A stretch of DNA of 64,000 nt from Elmis aenea (GCA_947652605.1 OX393578.1:61511415-61575414); one strand, 5' to 3'. Shown: positions 32,276 through 46,559, counted from the stretch's first letter. The notes: generated by a model not told the origin, from the letters alone. A program made the numbers and translations.

Positions 32276-35200
32276 TTGCACAATACAAAGACTCAAAGTG
32301 TTAAGGCCTTAATGTACAACATTAGAATTATAAAGTAAGCATCTTTTATCTTCAGCAATTATTTTAAAAATTTACCACCAATTAGTTAAAAGGTTATGTG
32401 CTTGTAAAATTGTAGTGATTAATTTCTCTAAGAATCCGTTTACTTTCCTGTTGTGTTTCTCATTATTTACGTACACTATTTTAACATTTCAGAACCACTA
32501 TATGAAATTTAAAAGACTGCGATCGCTGTGACACCAAACCATAACTTTTTTGTGTAACTGTTTTCAATAGCAAACAATTAATTAACCAAACCGCTGTTTC
32601 AAAGCCAAACGTTCCGCACACGGATTGCGTTCAGTCTGCAAAGTTCAAATACACAAGTTTTGTCAGCATTCTCTGTTATGAATAGTCTGCTGTCATCCCT
32701 AATGAATAAGGTACAACGTCCAATTTCCAATACTGCAGCTATAACTACATTTTGTTGTTCAACACCAACAGCGCCGTGAAAATGATTCGAATTACTCCGA
32801 TACCCACTATAATACCAGAAGCTCATTCCAGAAATATCTGGCATCGCCAATATATATTGCTATTGACGGCGTTTTGCCTTTTCCGATGGAATTATTTTTG
32901 TTCCAGAAAGACTATACGGGTCGCAAAGATTAAAACAAGCTTGAATTAGAACACAGGGTGTCCAAAAAATTGTGCAACACATAAGAACAATCCTGCATTT
33001 AAATACGGTATTGCTCTTTCTGGCAAGAAGCCATAGGATCATAAAAAAATAATTGAACATCGACATAGATACTAGAGTTATGTGACGTATCTATATGTAT
33101 AAATAAAATTATGTAAAGGATATAACCTGATAGAATATGTTTTCGTGAATATCCGGTTGAAACCGTCGGTTTTCCCGGCCTTTCCTTTGATCGAAGAGTG
33201 GAAAAGTTTTTGTGTAAGAAAAAAACAGGTCGTACTCCAATTGGCTTTTGTATTTCCTTGGATTGTTAAAATAGGTCATTTCTGGCTCCAGTGGCATTGG
33301 ATTCTAAAAAGAAGATCTCAATTAAAATTCGTTAAGAATAAAAGTACCCACCACATTGCTATTTTACTAAAAACCTCTTATCGTAATCGTCGAATATCCA
33401 ATAGTTCATTTTTAAAACGAACAGTACAAGTTATGAATTGCAAAAAACAAGATAAACCCACAAAAGAACGAACATCAGCGTAGCTCTAAAAGTGGGTTTA
33501 AAGTAACAAAAAGTCCTTCGGGACATCAGAAATGGATAGAAAAAACAAACGAAGAAGCAAGGTATTATAAAAGGAAGAAATGTACACTGGAAGCTGCTCA
33601 CAAAACGGTTCGCTTTATGAATTATAAAACAAAACGAAAAAGTACGATTAAAAAACAAAAACTGTGAAAGAAGTGTCTAACTAAACGTAGTCTTAATAAG
33701 ATCCCATGTAAGGAAAGCTCGCCTGCAGGAGCTTTAGTGTGAAGATGTGTTTTTCGTCTTTTAATTTGTAAATCATTTGCCAATCTCCACTCATAACATA
33801 TTAAGAAACACTCGTTCTATAATTTTGTACAAAATTTATTGTTTTTTCGTTTTGCAGGCGCGTCAAAATCTTATAAATTATCAAGAGACCGTTTGCTATT
33901 TTGTACAGTCGTCAGTCGTATAAAAGGTGTCAAAACGTCAAAATATACTTACGTAAGTTATCGTGTAAATTTTTTTCCAAACACATTGATTATTTGTCAT
34001 TAATTCTAAAGGCGTATGCCATTGAGCCTTCCCAGTGATAGGCATTTTGATAATATCTTCAGAACTTTAAAAATTTTAATTATTGTTTCGTGAAAATCAG
34101 GCGCTTACACGAGGCACAAAAATTGCAAACAAAACAAATACCTGACAATGTTATTATTATTTTTTTAAGTTTTGCAAGTGTTGCACTTAAAAATTTTACC
34201 GTTTCAATCTTTACTTAAAGTCTACGTTAAAATGCTATTTTTTATGGCTTATAATATAAAAGTTAGTTTAAAAATTGTGGATTTCAATGCTCACAAAGAT
34301 AGAGCATTAGAGATAAATCCGTTGATTTAACTATCTGCAAAATTCACTAGCCTTGACTTCGTTAAACACGGTCCATTAAGTTGAGTATATCTTCAGATTG
34401 TAATACGTAAATTACATTAAAAACATCAAACACGATTTCTGGGTAAGGATATCGTCAACTTTCGTTCAAAAATCGTTCATTGCATTCTAAATTATACTTA
34501 CTTGGGCGATATTTAACTAAATATGCCAATATTAACGAATTTAAAGCGATTTCTAGGCTTAATTACATAGAAATTTATACGTGAATTACAGTTTGACGAA
34601 AACAATTTAAAAAACAGTTATGTTAAAATAACAGCAGCGCTTTTAAATTACAAAACTGTTTTGAACAATTTTGACAAGGTATAAAATGATGTAAATAAAT
34701 TTTATTTTCGATTTTTCGTTTATGATGCGTTTTCCATTAGCACAATCAGATCCGAAACATCTTGAACATCGTATTAATTTTCCCATGAAGACATTTATTA
34801 AATAAACACATCAATTTATGTCAAAATTAATTGGTTGCAGGCAATACCGCTAAACGAAGTTAGCTTGACAAACTTTTGACTCCTGTTTGTCTTTTTCAAA
34901 TTGGGCAAAGTATTATTAAAACTAAGTTTAATTGAAAATCACTTTGTGTTTATCGAAGAATTTCTTGTGGAAATTAGATTAATACGGACGATGTAAACGA
35001 GAGCTTTGGTCTAATTTTTCTACAAGAGATTTTAATTAAAAACGAAAGGCATTTTCAATAACCCTTAAGATTCGTTAGAGGTAATAAATATTGGTTAATT
35101 AAGCCAAAAAATGAGCTAGTAGTGCTAAGATAGAATCTTAATTGAAGGATTGTGTAGCTCTTAAACGATTAAAAAAAAAAACTTGAATATATTTTGCCAT

Positions 35201-36172
35201 CAAAGCAAAAATTTTTAATTTGGTATTAGCAGTTAAAACAAAGTTCTTACTCATATGGCGCTATTGAATTTCCAGTCTCTTTAGTTTTGGATTGCAACGT
35301 TCTTAATGTTAAAAGACACACTGTGTTTATTAATTTATAAATAAATATGGTTTTGCTGGAACAATGAGCTGTTTGCAAAAACACGTTGAAATATGTTTCT
35401 TATAATATTACAACAGAAAATTTAAACTGCTTAGTAAAAGGCACATATTGCAAGACAACGCTGGAGTTTCATAAAAAAAAAAAACCAAGGCCATCTACTA
35501 CTTAGAATAATGCCAATTTCATCAGCCCTCCGCCCTTTTCAAATACGATTACGATTCCTGTGGTATCAAGTTGGCCTCGAACGTATATTAAAAATTTACA
35601 TTTTATTCCATAAGCTCGAAGAAGTCCCGATGTTTCGGCATCTAATACAACAAGACGTAAACGAATTTTTTATAGTTTTGATTTAGGTCCGTTATATTAA
35701 AGAAATGTTTTATATAATGTTTAAATCTCAACGCGACACCGCTCGCCACGGATTCTGCAGCGGCAATCAGTTTTTTTGTATCCTTGGCTGGTTTTTGCGG
35801 TCGTACGCACCAGCTAACATGCTTTGGCTTACAAGCCCCGACATGGGGGATGAGGCTGGACTAAAACTAGCCATAAATAACGGTAATTTTTTATCAATTT
35901 CGTTCCAATGTACTATGAGTAATAACTCATTCGCCGAGAACACAAATTATTTTTTTTTCGTTCTTAGCTCGGCAATATTTTTTATCCATTAAAATGATTA
36001 GTATAACGCTCTTCCGGATTGGATAAAGATGAAGATAGTCGAGTAAAAAATTAGGTTTAGGCAATTTTACGTACATTAATTATTTTTAAACCCATGTTCG
36101 ATAATAAAATTTCTTTGCATATACATTGATCGATATCTACTCTAAAGATCACTAAAGTTTAAACATTAAATT

Positions 36173-36900
36173 TTGGTTAAGGAAATAAGGAGCCAAAATA
36201 ATGTTTATTTTTATAAAAACATCGTAATTGAAGCTATAAAAATGCTGAAACGAGGTAAGGTGGCTGGGCATGATGAAATAACAACGAAAATGGTAAAGAA
36301 CTTTGACAACAATGGAATAGAAGTACTAGTCAAACTATTTATCAAGATTTGGGACGAAGAAAGGATACTCATAGACTGGGAAGTAGGAGCAATCTTGCTT
36401 CTGCATAAAAAAGGAGACAGAGATTGTAATAACTATAGGGATATAACTTTCATTAGTACAACGGTTAAGATATATGAGAGAATACTGGAGAAACGATTAA
36501 AAACTGTAACAGAAGCGCAATTGGAAGAAACCCAGTGCGGTTTCAGAAGGGAAGAGGAGTCCAAGACCACATATTTACTATAAGTATTTAAGAGGCGTCA
36601 AAGGTAAGATAAAATACGAAATGACACAATTACAGCACACTCAATGTGAAACCGGTTTTGGAAAGCACAAAAAACAACATCCAAAGTGGTTTGGACATCT
36701 AAGGTAAGGATGGAGGATAGAAGACAAACGAAAAGAATATGGCTAGCTAAATCTAAACAGAAAAGACAAAGAGGAAGACCGAGGAAAACATGGAATCAAG
36801 TAGTGGCTGAATTTTTGAAGGATCGAGGAATATCCTGGAATGAGGGGATGAGGATGGTAAAAAACCATGAAAGAATGGGCAGTATTTATTCATGAAATTA
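36173..36900 (+). pseudogene. Non-LTR retrotransposon reverse-transcriptase relic, internally deleted
   Basis: 36173-36583 encodes the start of a reverse transcriptase: IEAIKMLKRGKVAGHDEI, then WEVGAILLLHKKGDRDCNNY, KIYERILEKRL and TQCGFRR. The frame then stops. From about 36650 the sequence matches the far C-terminal tail of such proteins (KWFGHL, then after a frame shift RMEDRRQTKRIW, RGRPRKTWNQVV, DRGISWNE). The central catalytic part, including the YxDD box, is missing. It is an old copy in the intron, sense to the host gene. Confidence 0.85.
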
Positions 36901-38159
36901 TTTGATTTATTGTAATGTACCCTTCGAGTAACTAAGGTGGTTGATAAATAGAAAAAAAATATAAAAACATCCCCTATTCTATGTTACTAAAAGCGAAGCG
37001 ATTAAAACTTAATGTCACGATTCAATTTCCATGCGTATAGTATACCTATCTTTCCAAACGAGCAAAAACACTTTTGATTTATTTCTTAAACTTTTATCAA
37101 TAGCACAGTTTTCGCTCCATTGGTTGCGAATAAGGCACACATTGTATAGAAATATATAGACCACTTATGCTTTGGTCGTTTAAAAAAAAAATAACCACGA
37201 TCGCCATTAATAATATATTTCAAAACACAATAGTTAAGACTATAAAGTAATCGTTACAGTTAACCAGAAAACGAAAAATGTTGCTACAATATTGGAATAT
37301 TTTTTAATTATTTTATAGCTAATAGAACAGAGGTGGGTTTCATGATAAATAAGCCATTACCTGCTTCTAATTTTTCCAAAATACGTGAGCGGTTCAACAA
37401 TTACTGCATTGCTTTTACTTCATAATTTAGATGTTATACAGCAGCTTAAAGTAAAGTTGTTCCATTAACGTAATTAACTGATGCTAATTCTGTACTTTTA
37501 TTACTTTTTCCGCAAATAAAAAATTTAATCAAAAATCCGTTAAAAATTCGCACCCACCTTAACTTCTCGACGTCATCAATATGCTTCCTTACGTGAGAAC
37601 AGTTGGCTGTAAATAGTAATGGTTAATGGCACGATATACTTTAAGAAAAAGGTCAGACGTCGTCATTAATCAATAATGTGCAATAATGGCACATTTGTAA
37701 TTTCGCTAGCGTGATAGTGACCTTCCACAAGTGGTCCTATAATAATTTGCCTGAACAAATCAATAAGATGTACGATAACCTTTATTTATTTAAGCAACAA
37801 GACCTGTCGATACATACATGTTTTATATGAAAATGACTGTGTAGGGTTTGAAAAACAGTTGCCTTTATGAATTAACGAAGAAAATGACACGTTATGAAGG
37901 GGTGACAGAAGTTGTCTTTCTGCTTTACATAATTAAAACAGGGTTACTTGGACATTTATTGATTATGAATAAATTAATAATCTAAATGGATGTTACTATT
38001 TTTAATTTAACTAATGAATAATCTAAAGACTACGTAATTAACACAGGGTGTTCAAAACAAGCATGAAATGAATACAGATCCTGCTTGATTACTTAAGTGA
38101 TTCATTTACTAAAACAAATGAGCTTCATTGAAAATCAAGTGTTTTTCTAGGGGAATTTC

Positions 38160-38234
38160 TTGTCGAAATGCATGATAAATAAGGCCGCAACTGAGGAAGA
38201 TAAAAAGTTTTGGAAGGAATGTGCATTTCGACAA
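38160..38234. repeat. Perfect 13-bp inverted repeat
   Basis: TTGTCGAAATGCA (38160-38172) is mirrored exactly at 38222-38234 across a 49-nt spacer. Just upstream, at about 38045, lies an ACAGGGTGTTCAAAAC repeat end, so this may be part of a degraded MITE. Confidence 0.5.
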
Positions 38235-38475
38235 AATATAGTTCGAAAAAAAAGTAATTTTTATTTAAGATTAATTATGTAAAAAATTAATCGCTTAAAT
38301 AATCCAACAACTTATTGAAAGAAAAGTTATATTTAAAGTAAATTACTTAAAGCATTCAATGGATTTTTGTAGGTTTCTTTAGGAACAACAGTTATTGTGC
38401 TTACATCGAGAATATAAATCCACTGTTAAGACCTAACGGAGCTTATTGCTACAGATCCCTGCACAGTTAACGTGG

Positions 38476-38663
38476 TATAGTCAGCGTCAAGTCTAATGGC
38501 GAGCGGTAGGGATGCTCACTAAAGACAATTGGAATTGAACAAACCTACTTACTTAGTTGTATTGTTATACCCGCTAACGGCTTTAAGGTCCATTGACCAT
38601 ATTGTAGCGTCTACTGCGCGAAGATGCCCCCACCGCTCGCCATCAGACTTGACGCTGGCTATA
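38476..38663. repeat. Foldback element with ~35 bp GC-rich arms
   Basis: CAGCGTCAAGTCT-ATGGCGAGCGGT-GGG occurs at about 38482-38511 and in reverse complement at about 38628-38657, with only three mismatches in the core. Weaker pairing extends outward to about 38443 and 38700. The ~115 bp centre has no coding capacity I recognise. The GC-rich arms stand out in this intron. Confidence 0.75.
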
Positions 38664-39514
38664 TCAAACTTCGTGTCCATTATAGCAACAATTAAGTTGT
38701 TTTTAAGTTGATTTTAAACTTTGACGAAGTCATTGATTGGATTGCAATCTTGTGACATATCAAATTAATTAATGCGCAAAGAATCTCTTATGCAATTTGA
38801 AATTCTTAAATTAAAACAATCTTTCATAAACCGTCAACGGTGCATTTTTGATACTCATTAATTCAAGTTTTTAATGAAAGTTTCTGATCGAAACGATGTT
38901 TCTCCGTCGTTATTTACATTTTACGACGCGGTTCCGTTAAAACTACATTGATTAGCTTTTGTTTTCGTGACGATTAAACGTTTGGAATCACCTAAGGGTT
39001 AACGAAAACGCAGTTCTCCATAATCAGTTGTTATAAAGCACTCATAACACGGAATGTTTTTTTTTTTTTAGTTTAAATATCCGGTGGCAGTAATTTTCGT
39101 GGCCTGCCTTAATGCGTATGACCTAGATTTTCAAGTAGTTTCGCCGCTTGTGAAAGACTTTTCACCCACAGCGCCTGTTACGCAAACAATCAACGTAGTT
39201 TTAATGATGTAATTTTCCAGATACACCAACTTTAAGCGAATAGTCGTGTCCTTTATACTGATTTGTTTTGAAATTTTGCTTCTCTGATTTAACTAGCAAT
39301 CGATAAATATATAATAGCAAGGCCAAATGGTAGCGTAAATTTAGTGAATTGTAAAATTTCGGTGAAATAAAATTCTCTTAGCATACAATTAATTTTTTAT
39401 GAATGTAGGTCGGCTGGCGAACCCCAACGCGGCTTTCAGGTTTCCGGTTTTAACAGCAAATTAAGCATCGAATTTATTATTTAAATTGTTAGTATAAATG
39501 TTCAGGTGTAGGGT

Positions 39515-40600
39515 GATGTTTTTTACGGACGATGAAGCCGATTGCAAAATTTTTGAAATTTTAAGAATAAAAGTTCTGGGCGTATAAACTTGCCGCGTTT
39601 TTAAAACTTTTGATGAGTTCTAAAAAATATTTTCAGGCGATTTCTGAACGACTTTATAGTTGTTATACATTAAGTAGACGCTGTTTAACATTTTTACAAA
39701 CAGTTAAGCTAATAGCACAATTTTTAAAATTTTGGCAAAAATATTTCTAAATTTTTAAAAAGTTTGATGATGCAAAAAAAAATTAATCAGCTTCTGACCC
39801 ACGTGTAGTTGTTTGTTTTGTATTGAGAGGCCACTGTTTAACATTTTTATAAACAACAAAGCGAAATGCACAATTTTTAAAGTTTTGACAACAATGTTTC
39901 AAAGGATATACACTACTTGGCAAATTTTTAAAAACTTAGATGATGAAAAAAAATTTAATCGGTTTCTCTCAACTGTCTAGTTGTTAGAATTAAGTAGACA
40001 TTAATTAATATTTTTACAAAAAATTAAGCCAATTAAAGAATTCTAGAAATTTTGACAAGAATATTTCTAAGGGTAGGTATATTTTTGAAAAAATTTTGAA
40101 AAAGTTTAGTGAGCAATAAAAAATATTTTTAATCGGTTTTTTAACAACTTTATAGTTGTTATGCATTAAGTAAACATTATTTTAACATTTTTACAAATAG
40201 TTAAGCCAAATGCACAATTTTTGTAAATTTGACAGGAATATTTCCAAGGATATAACACTTGGTAAATTTTTAAAAACTTTGATGAGCTCTAAAAAAGATT
40301 TTTAGGCGATTTCTAAACTATTTTATAGTTACTTTGCATTGAGTAGACAATGTTGAAAATTTTTACGAAAAGTAAAGCCAATTGCACAATTAATGATTTT
40401 GCTTCCAAAATAAGTTCCAATTGGCAAATTTATAAAAAGTGCCATAAAATAATTTTTCTGCATTTTTTAAACAAATTTGCAGTTCTTGTGTATTGAGTAG
40501 ATAGGTACTATTTAACAACTCTGCAAATAATTAGGTCAATTGCACGAGTTTTACTTTTTTCACCAAAGAAAATTCCAAGGATATGCACTTAAGAGTATTA
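39515..40600. repeat. Degenerate ~170 bp satellite array C (about 6.5 copies, inverted relative to B)
   Basis: An ATTAAGTAGAC-like anchor recurs near 39669, 39819, 39990, 40165, 40340 and 40491 (spacings about 150, 171, 175, 175, 151). Reverse-complementing the array B unit gives the same blocks in order: TTTTTAATCG, AACTTT-TTGTTAT, CATTGAGTAGA, TTTAACATTTTTACAAA, AAGCCAAAT-CACAATTTT and GAATATTTCTAAGG. It is thus an old, decayed relative of array B in opposite orientation. Confidence 0.8.
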
Positions 40601-43344
40601 TTATATACCGAACATTACAACAAATCGCCATGCAATATTAATTTATTGGTAAATGAATCGTGACCTCACTATCGTGTCGTGCCTACCAGATTTACGATAC
40701 AAGTCCTGCTACGTTCAGTTTCGAAGGAGTTTCCGTCTTTGGCAGTTCAATTGAATGATAAATTGTTAGGATATATGATATTTAATCCTTTCAGTTGCAG
40801 ACATAGCTTTGGAAATTATTCGAAATTTATTATATTGCTTTTTAGCGATTTCATTTTCTATATAAAATCTAACTGCGCACGCCATTGGATCTTAAGATTT
40901 TCGTTCGACGTGATAGTAGAGGAATTTAAATATCTTACAGTATTATAAGGCCACAATTCTGAGCAGGAATTATAACTTTCAAACTTTATTAAAAAAACTT
41001 CACCAAATAGAAATAGATAAACGTACAAGCCACTTTTAAAAATTAAAATTGACCGATTTGCAGGTGAGGTAACGATTTTTCGTAAATGAATATTAGTTTA
41101 TAGGAAAACTCTTAAGGCCAGTTGATATTTTTCAATTCCAAAATATAAATCCCGGCTTTATTGTATAACCCAGAACTGACATAATGCATTATTGAATGGC
41201 ATCTCGCGTTTGTGTCGATAGCTTTGCCGCTGTACAAAACTTTCTCTCCGTGTACCCTTTTAAATCTCAGCAAAACCCAACAGCAAGCTACAAATGGTTT
41301 TATAGTGGTCTGCAACTCAAAATATCGCGGCATTTTTGCGGTTGGATTTTGAACAAGTTACAAAACTTCGCGTGTAACCACAACGCTTTGGAGTTGTCGT
41401 TTCTGTTGGAGTATTTTTTCGAGACTAACTCGATCTAAATGAATAATATCGAGTAAAATTACGAGGTCTGTTTTATTTTACATTATAAATTGGAAGATTA
41501 ATGTACTGGGATTAGTATTAAACATAATGAAATAATACAGGAACATTTGCCAAAAGGAAAGAAAGCAAAAACTGCCCCAATTAAACTAAGACCACTTTCA
41601 TTAATGCCAGTTTAAATTAAAAATTTTAAAACCTATTATTGCAGAGGTTGACTGTGATCCTTAACTACCTATTAATGACAAATTATTAGAGTATTAATAA
41701 TTTTGAAAGTCGATAAATTGCAATTCATGAAAATAAAATACTGATAATAATGAAAACCATAAATTAACTAAAATATTTTGAGATATTTGATTTTAAAATT
41801 ATTTATTGTAAAGTCTAATTTTAAAAAAATTACTCGACTCTTTAAACCAAAGCTCTGTCAATCAAAATAAAAAAGTTTAAGGGCTGAGAAGTTCTTACTG
41901 GGGCACTCAGTGTAGCTGTAGAGAGATTAGTTTATGTTGTGTTTGGTTTGCAAGCTTTTAGGCTTTGTTGCTTCATCTATGATGGAAAATGACGTAAGCA
42001 CAGAACCACAGAAGAATGTGTCAAAAAAATACTATAGGTAACTAATTTAACGCTAGGTTTTAATTATAGAGGACGGATTGTTGGGTATCAAGAAAATTTG
42101 GGGAGGAGGAATGATTTTGTAGAGTCCGGATTTTTAAGTAACTATTTAACCCCAACATAATACTGTTTATACGATGTTTCATGACCCATAGTATTTTCTG
42201 AAGCATGTAAAGTGGTTCTTTTTGCTAAATACTGGCGCAGAACACCCCAACCGCGTGCAATTTCGCGGAAGGATAAACCACAGTCACTACCACATAACTC
42301 AGCCGCACTCTAATCCGACAACTGATGATAATTTCGTCTCATCTTCCAGCGTCATGGTAAATTTATCAACAGTAATAAATACAACAACCTTTGATGATCA
42401 CAGTTTTTGCGAGTTGAAAATAATTACAGTATTGGTTCGGTTAAAATTTTTATATGTATTCATTGTTTTATTCATTTATGTAAATGTTCATTCATTTATT
42501 TCAGTTTGCTTTTCAATTGTTTATTACTTAATACACTTTTCTAAGCACTTATTCGTTTGTATAAGTATTCACTTACTTACTATTTTTGAGCACTTATTGA
42601 TGTTTGATTGTCTCCATTTTCTCTGAATTTTATTTTAACAGACGTCCTTAGTATTTTAAATGAAGAAAAGGGGTGGCGTTATTTATGTATTAAAGTTATC
42701 GATTCCGTTTTGAAATCGTGTTTCCTATTGCAAGGTAAAATTAAAGGTAGTCGTAAAGTATTTATTGAAGAACGAATATCAAACAAGCTATAAATAATGT
42801 TTTATGTACTTTTGTTATTATAAAAAGACAATAAGAGCAAATCGTTTCCGTACAGGTATTCGGGTCGGTTATGGGTATTTTAAAACAGCAAAATATCGTA
42901 AAAAACGAATTCGGGTTTGTGTCAATTCCAGGCGTAACTCAAATATTAGTTTTATAAAATAAATGTCAACCCGTGCATGAATGATAGGCTCGTAAAGTCT
43001 GGAAGGAACCAAAAGTTTTTTGGGCTAAAGTCGCGAGACTAGTGCAAGTTTTTTTAGATACTGTTGCTTGATCGATTTCAAGTTTATCGAATATTATATG
43101 GGTGATGATACCTTTTGTAGTTAAAAAACAATGTATCAAAACAAAGCCGAGCGAAAACAATTGATAGGGTTCACGTGTTTCCTAAATTCTGGGTCAGTGA
43201 TTTTTTTAAAAGCTCCAAATTACGTTTTTAAAATAAAATCCTTGCGAAAATTACGGACGTAGCTCAAGTACATTTCACATAATCTGAGGGTGCTTTCAGC
43301 TTTATTGAGCAATACAGACGCCGCGTGGGGCTCCCTTTCTGGGA

Positions 43345-43360
43345 CCCCCCCCCCCCCCCC
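43345..43360. repeat. Homopolymer run of 16 C
   Basis: An uninterrupted C run in a very AT-rich intron. Length is prone to sequencing error. A 10-G run occurs at 4733-4742. Confidence 0.9.
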
Positions 43361-44019
43361 ATAGCAGAGTACATTTATATAAGCAAGTTCGAAGAATTCA
43401 CGAAGATTAGAATAAAATTGTTTGATATGCGAACTTTTATCAAAATGTTACTTCAATAGATTTAAAATTTTCGTTAACGATTACAAATTAAATAAACTTG
43501 TTAATTAAATTTAAGAGGCGTTATACAATCCTGTTTTGTTATCTTAAAACTTTGTGTGAACGGTTTAAAAATGAGCATTTTTCGTTTTCTCTCACCGCAT
43601 GCCACGTTCATCATTTACCTTTTCAATCAATTAATTGCAGTTTATTTGTTAATTCAATAACATTTCGACGTACCCAACAAGATACGACAACGTTCAGCGC
43701 GGGGCCGCATCGATATTTTGTCAAATCGGCAAAATTAGCACGCAATTGTGGTTTTTGCGTTTATGAAGCTTTTATCCTCATTTTAGAGAGACTACGAGTC
43801 CCAAAGGATATCCTGGAAGAACATTTAATATGCGTAATCACATTCAACATTTAAAATAAACGATTATGACGAGACCTTGCAAAGTTAAATGCCCCACTTT
43901 TAATATTAAAATTTTACTTTTTTTCGGCTCATGTAAAAAACAAAAACACGCGATCGTGGCTCAGATTATAATTAAATAAATGTTGGGTTTGCACTCTGCG
44001 CAGTTTTTGTTAAAGCCAA

Positions 44020-44225
44020 GACTTCGATAGTTATTTTTTGCTTCTTTCGGTCTTTTGCAAGCTTTTTCCATTTACATACTTGAAGTTGTCTAAGTACTTC
44101 TGTCACTGTACCCATCTCGACCTTTGTCTCTTCGTGCCAAAGTTGATCTTCTCCACCAATCTTCTTTTATGCCTCCATATATTCTCCTGAATATTTCTTT
44201 ATTATATTTGCAGTTTCTTCTTAAA
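44020..44225 (-). pseudogene. Possible non-LTR retrotransposon C-terminal tail relic
   Basis: On the minus strand one frame reads GGEDQLWHEETKVEMGTVTE, then VLRQLQVCKWKKLAKDRKKQK. The W-x-x-LAKDRKK ending is typical of the extreme C-terminus of LINE-type reverse transcriptase proteins. No reverse-transcriptase motif is nearby. It could be chance in an A-rich strand. Confidence 0.35.
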
Positions 44226-46191
44226 GTATGAAATTAAAAACAACAACTGTTTGATGTCACCATTGCTGTAAAAGTCACAAAATTGCTTTTTCCCTCTGTT
44301 TAGCTATGTCATAGCTCATGAAAAACAAATATAACATTCATCAAATATTTATGTCGCTTGGATGATAAGTATGTCAGCGTTTATTGCCGAATTTATAGAC
44401 TAATGTGCTCTTCAAGAGACAATAAGTTTAATATTTTTCGTATCAGACTCCTTTATTGCTTATATTTAATTCGATTTATTGAGAGTTTACGGCATTTTAC
44501 AACATTTTGATGATCGATGATACCCTAGGCGTCGCCATCTCCATTACTAATATGAAATATTACGAGTTCTACATTTAAAAGTCTTTCGGTGTTTAAAATG
44601 TCTCGTGTATGTATTTTTGTAGAGGTTGAAATGTACATTTCTCGCAAAGTAAAGCTTGCCACATGCAATTTTAACAATGATATTGTCTTTTGTTTCAACG
44701 TTATCGTTTTACGGTGACCTATTTCTCCCTTCTTAAACTTGAATAAATCTAGCACCACTCCAGCATTCTTTTGTGAAAAATATTACTATTTTTAAATATA
44801 AAAAAGGTAATTAAAATAACATCTTTTTTCGAAGTAGTTTTTGTTTAAGCATATTTATACCAATAAAATAATCACTTAAAAATCAAACAATTTATAACTA
44901 ATCGTATTTTATAACAAATAGCCTTGTAAAAAAAAGAACAAGACCATCTTAACAACTAAGGCTTCTAGAATGGACAGGAGATATAATTATAAGCACATAA
45001 CTTCTATGTACTATCTTTGTTCACGATTATTCGTACCCTTGTTTTTTATTGATAACACTAATCCTTAACTCTAGAAGTAATTATAGTTAGTTTACGGATA
45101 TTGCAGATTAAATACATACAAAAATGTAATTTTTAATTGGCTTTATGAATATTTAATCAAAATTATGTGGTATAAATATATGAAATAAGTAAAACTGGGT
45201 AGAATTTTACATTAGAATGACTTTATTTATAACTCTGCCTGTAGGCATGCTTTTATAATATTAAAAGAAAAATAGGCCTAATTGTTTTGCAAATGGTTCA
45301 ATAACAAAAATATCCTTTCCACAATGCAAAACTGTATAACCCGAAAGATTAAATATATTTTATAGAATTTTAATCAGTTTGTTTGCTATCAGATTGGTCA
45401 GCTGATAGTTTTGTCTATTGCATCTCAAAATGTAGCCAGACTGTGTCATTTTATAAAATCGTAATTTTAAATTGCTGCTATTAATAATAAGATAGTTATA
45501 AATAAAAAACAGTTCGTGCAAAAGCACAAATTATATCTATTTTAATGTTGCAATAGAAGTAATTTTATGATATTTGCACGTTGAACATGCTCTCTCACTG
45601 TTTTCTTTATGAACTATCAGTGATTAACTTTAATTTGAAACACCCTGTATACCAGTTAAAAACCATGCTTTACACATAAAGCATGTCGGTGTATACCTAC
45701 ATTAAAAATATTGGGTTTCCTGGCGCCTCCACCAAAAGGTACAATAATTTTATTACTAGGATTAATAGCAACGAAGTTATTTTATTTCTACGTTTCATAA
45801 AATTAAAAATATTGATGTGACAGTTGAACATTGCGCAAGTATGTAATTGTTTTCTCTTTCAACGAAACACCAAAGGACTTAAATGAAATTTCTTACCCTT
45901 GACCTTTCAAGGATACCTTCCTTTAAACACAAAAAAAATCCAATTTTTATAAATCGAATTCGTTTGGTGCGTTGAACACAGTTTCCTTACAATTTTGATT
46001 TATTACCTCTTTAGAATCCAACGACATAATAACGATTATAAATAGATTGTTCGAGTGCTCGGCGATGATTTTTTCATACATTTCGTTAGGTCTAGATTTT
46101 CTGTTAATTTTCATCTTTCACATAAAGATGAGTGATCTATTGTTTCTTGTAAAAGCGGCTCGAGTTTCTTTGGTCCAAAATATAATGCGAT

Positions 46192-46330
46192 ATGATGCTG
46201 CTCGGACGACGTGGCCGTGACCTGGTTAGAGCCAGAAAAGAACAAACACTTCATCTCCTCCTCCACGCTTGTTCGTCAGCGATGGCTGACAACTGCAAAG
46301 AACACACTGAAGGCTCGAGCTGCGGAACAC
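46192..46330. other. Unassigned GC-richer island with overlapping short open frames
   Basis: Two plus-strand frames overlap here (46192-46416 and 46211-46549). The second reads VTWLEPEKNKHFISSSTLV and RQRWLTTAKNTLKARAAEHI before losing composition. Neither has a domain I recognise or clear splice sites. It may be a fragment of an unidentified element. Confidence 0.25.
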
Positions 46331-46559
46331 ATCGTTTTAAATCTGTGCTTTTTACACTCGAGTACTTCAGCATTTGTCTTTGGTTTAATCTTGTTCAAAT
46401 ACTGTTCTCCGAGTAATGCGCACTTAAAAATAATTGAAGGAATTTTTTACTGTTGTGTTTCTGTTCTGATGATAATGGCGAACATTAACAAAATGACTTC
46501 ATTGTATATACCGGGTTGTTTGTACGTTGATAATAGGAAAAAAACATAAATTAAGTAAA

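Noticed and set aside
33145..33483. 112-codon open frame
   Set aside because: Basic, low-complexity, with no motif, no splice context, and a similar-length frame on the other strand; probably chance.
35705..35992. 95-codon open frame
   Set aside because: No recognisable domain or splice sites; the end runs into a poly-T tract.
42222..42626. 134-codon plus-strand open frame, and a minus-strand helix-turn-helix-like run (SFREIARGWGVL)
   Set aside because: The forward frame is low-complexity Phe/Ile/Leu/His after residue 70. The reverse run is short, followed by stops, and I could not tie it to a transposase family.
43498..43854. 118-codon open frame
   Set aside because: The start is not a good ATG context and no motif is present; composition is like the surrounding intron.
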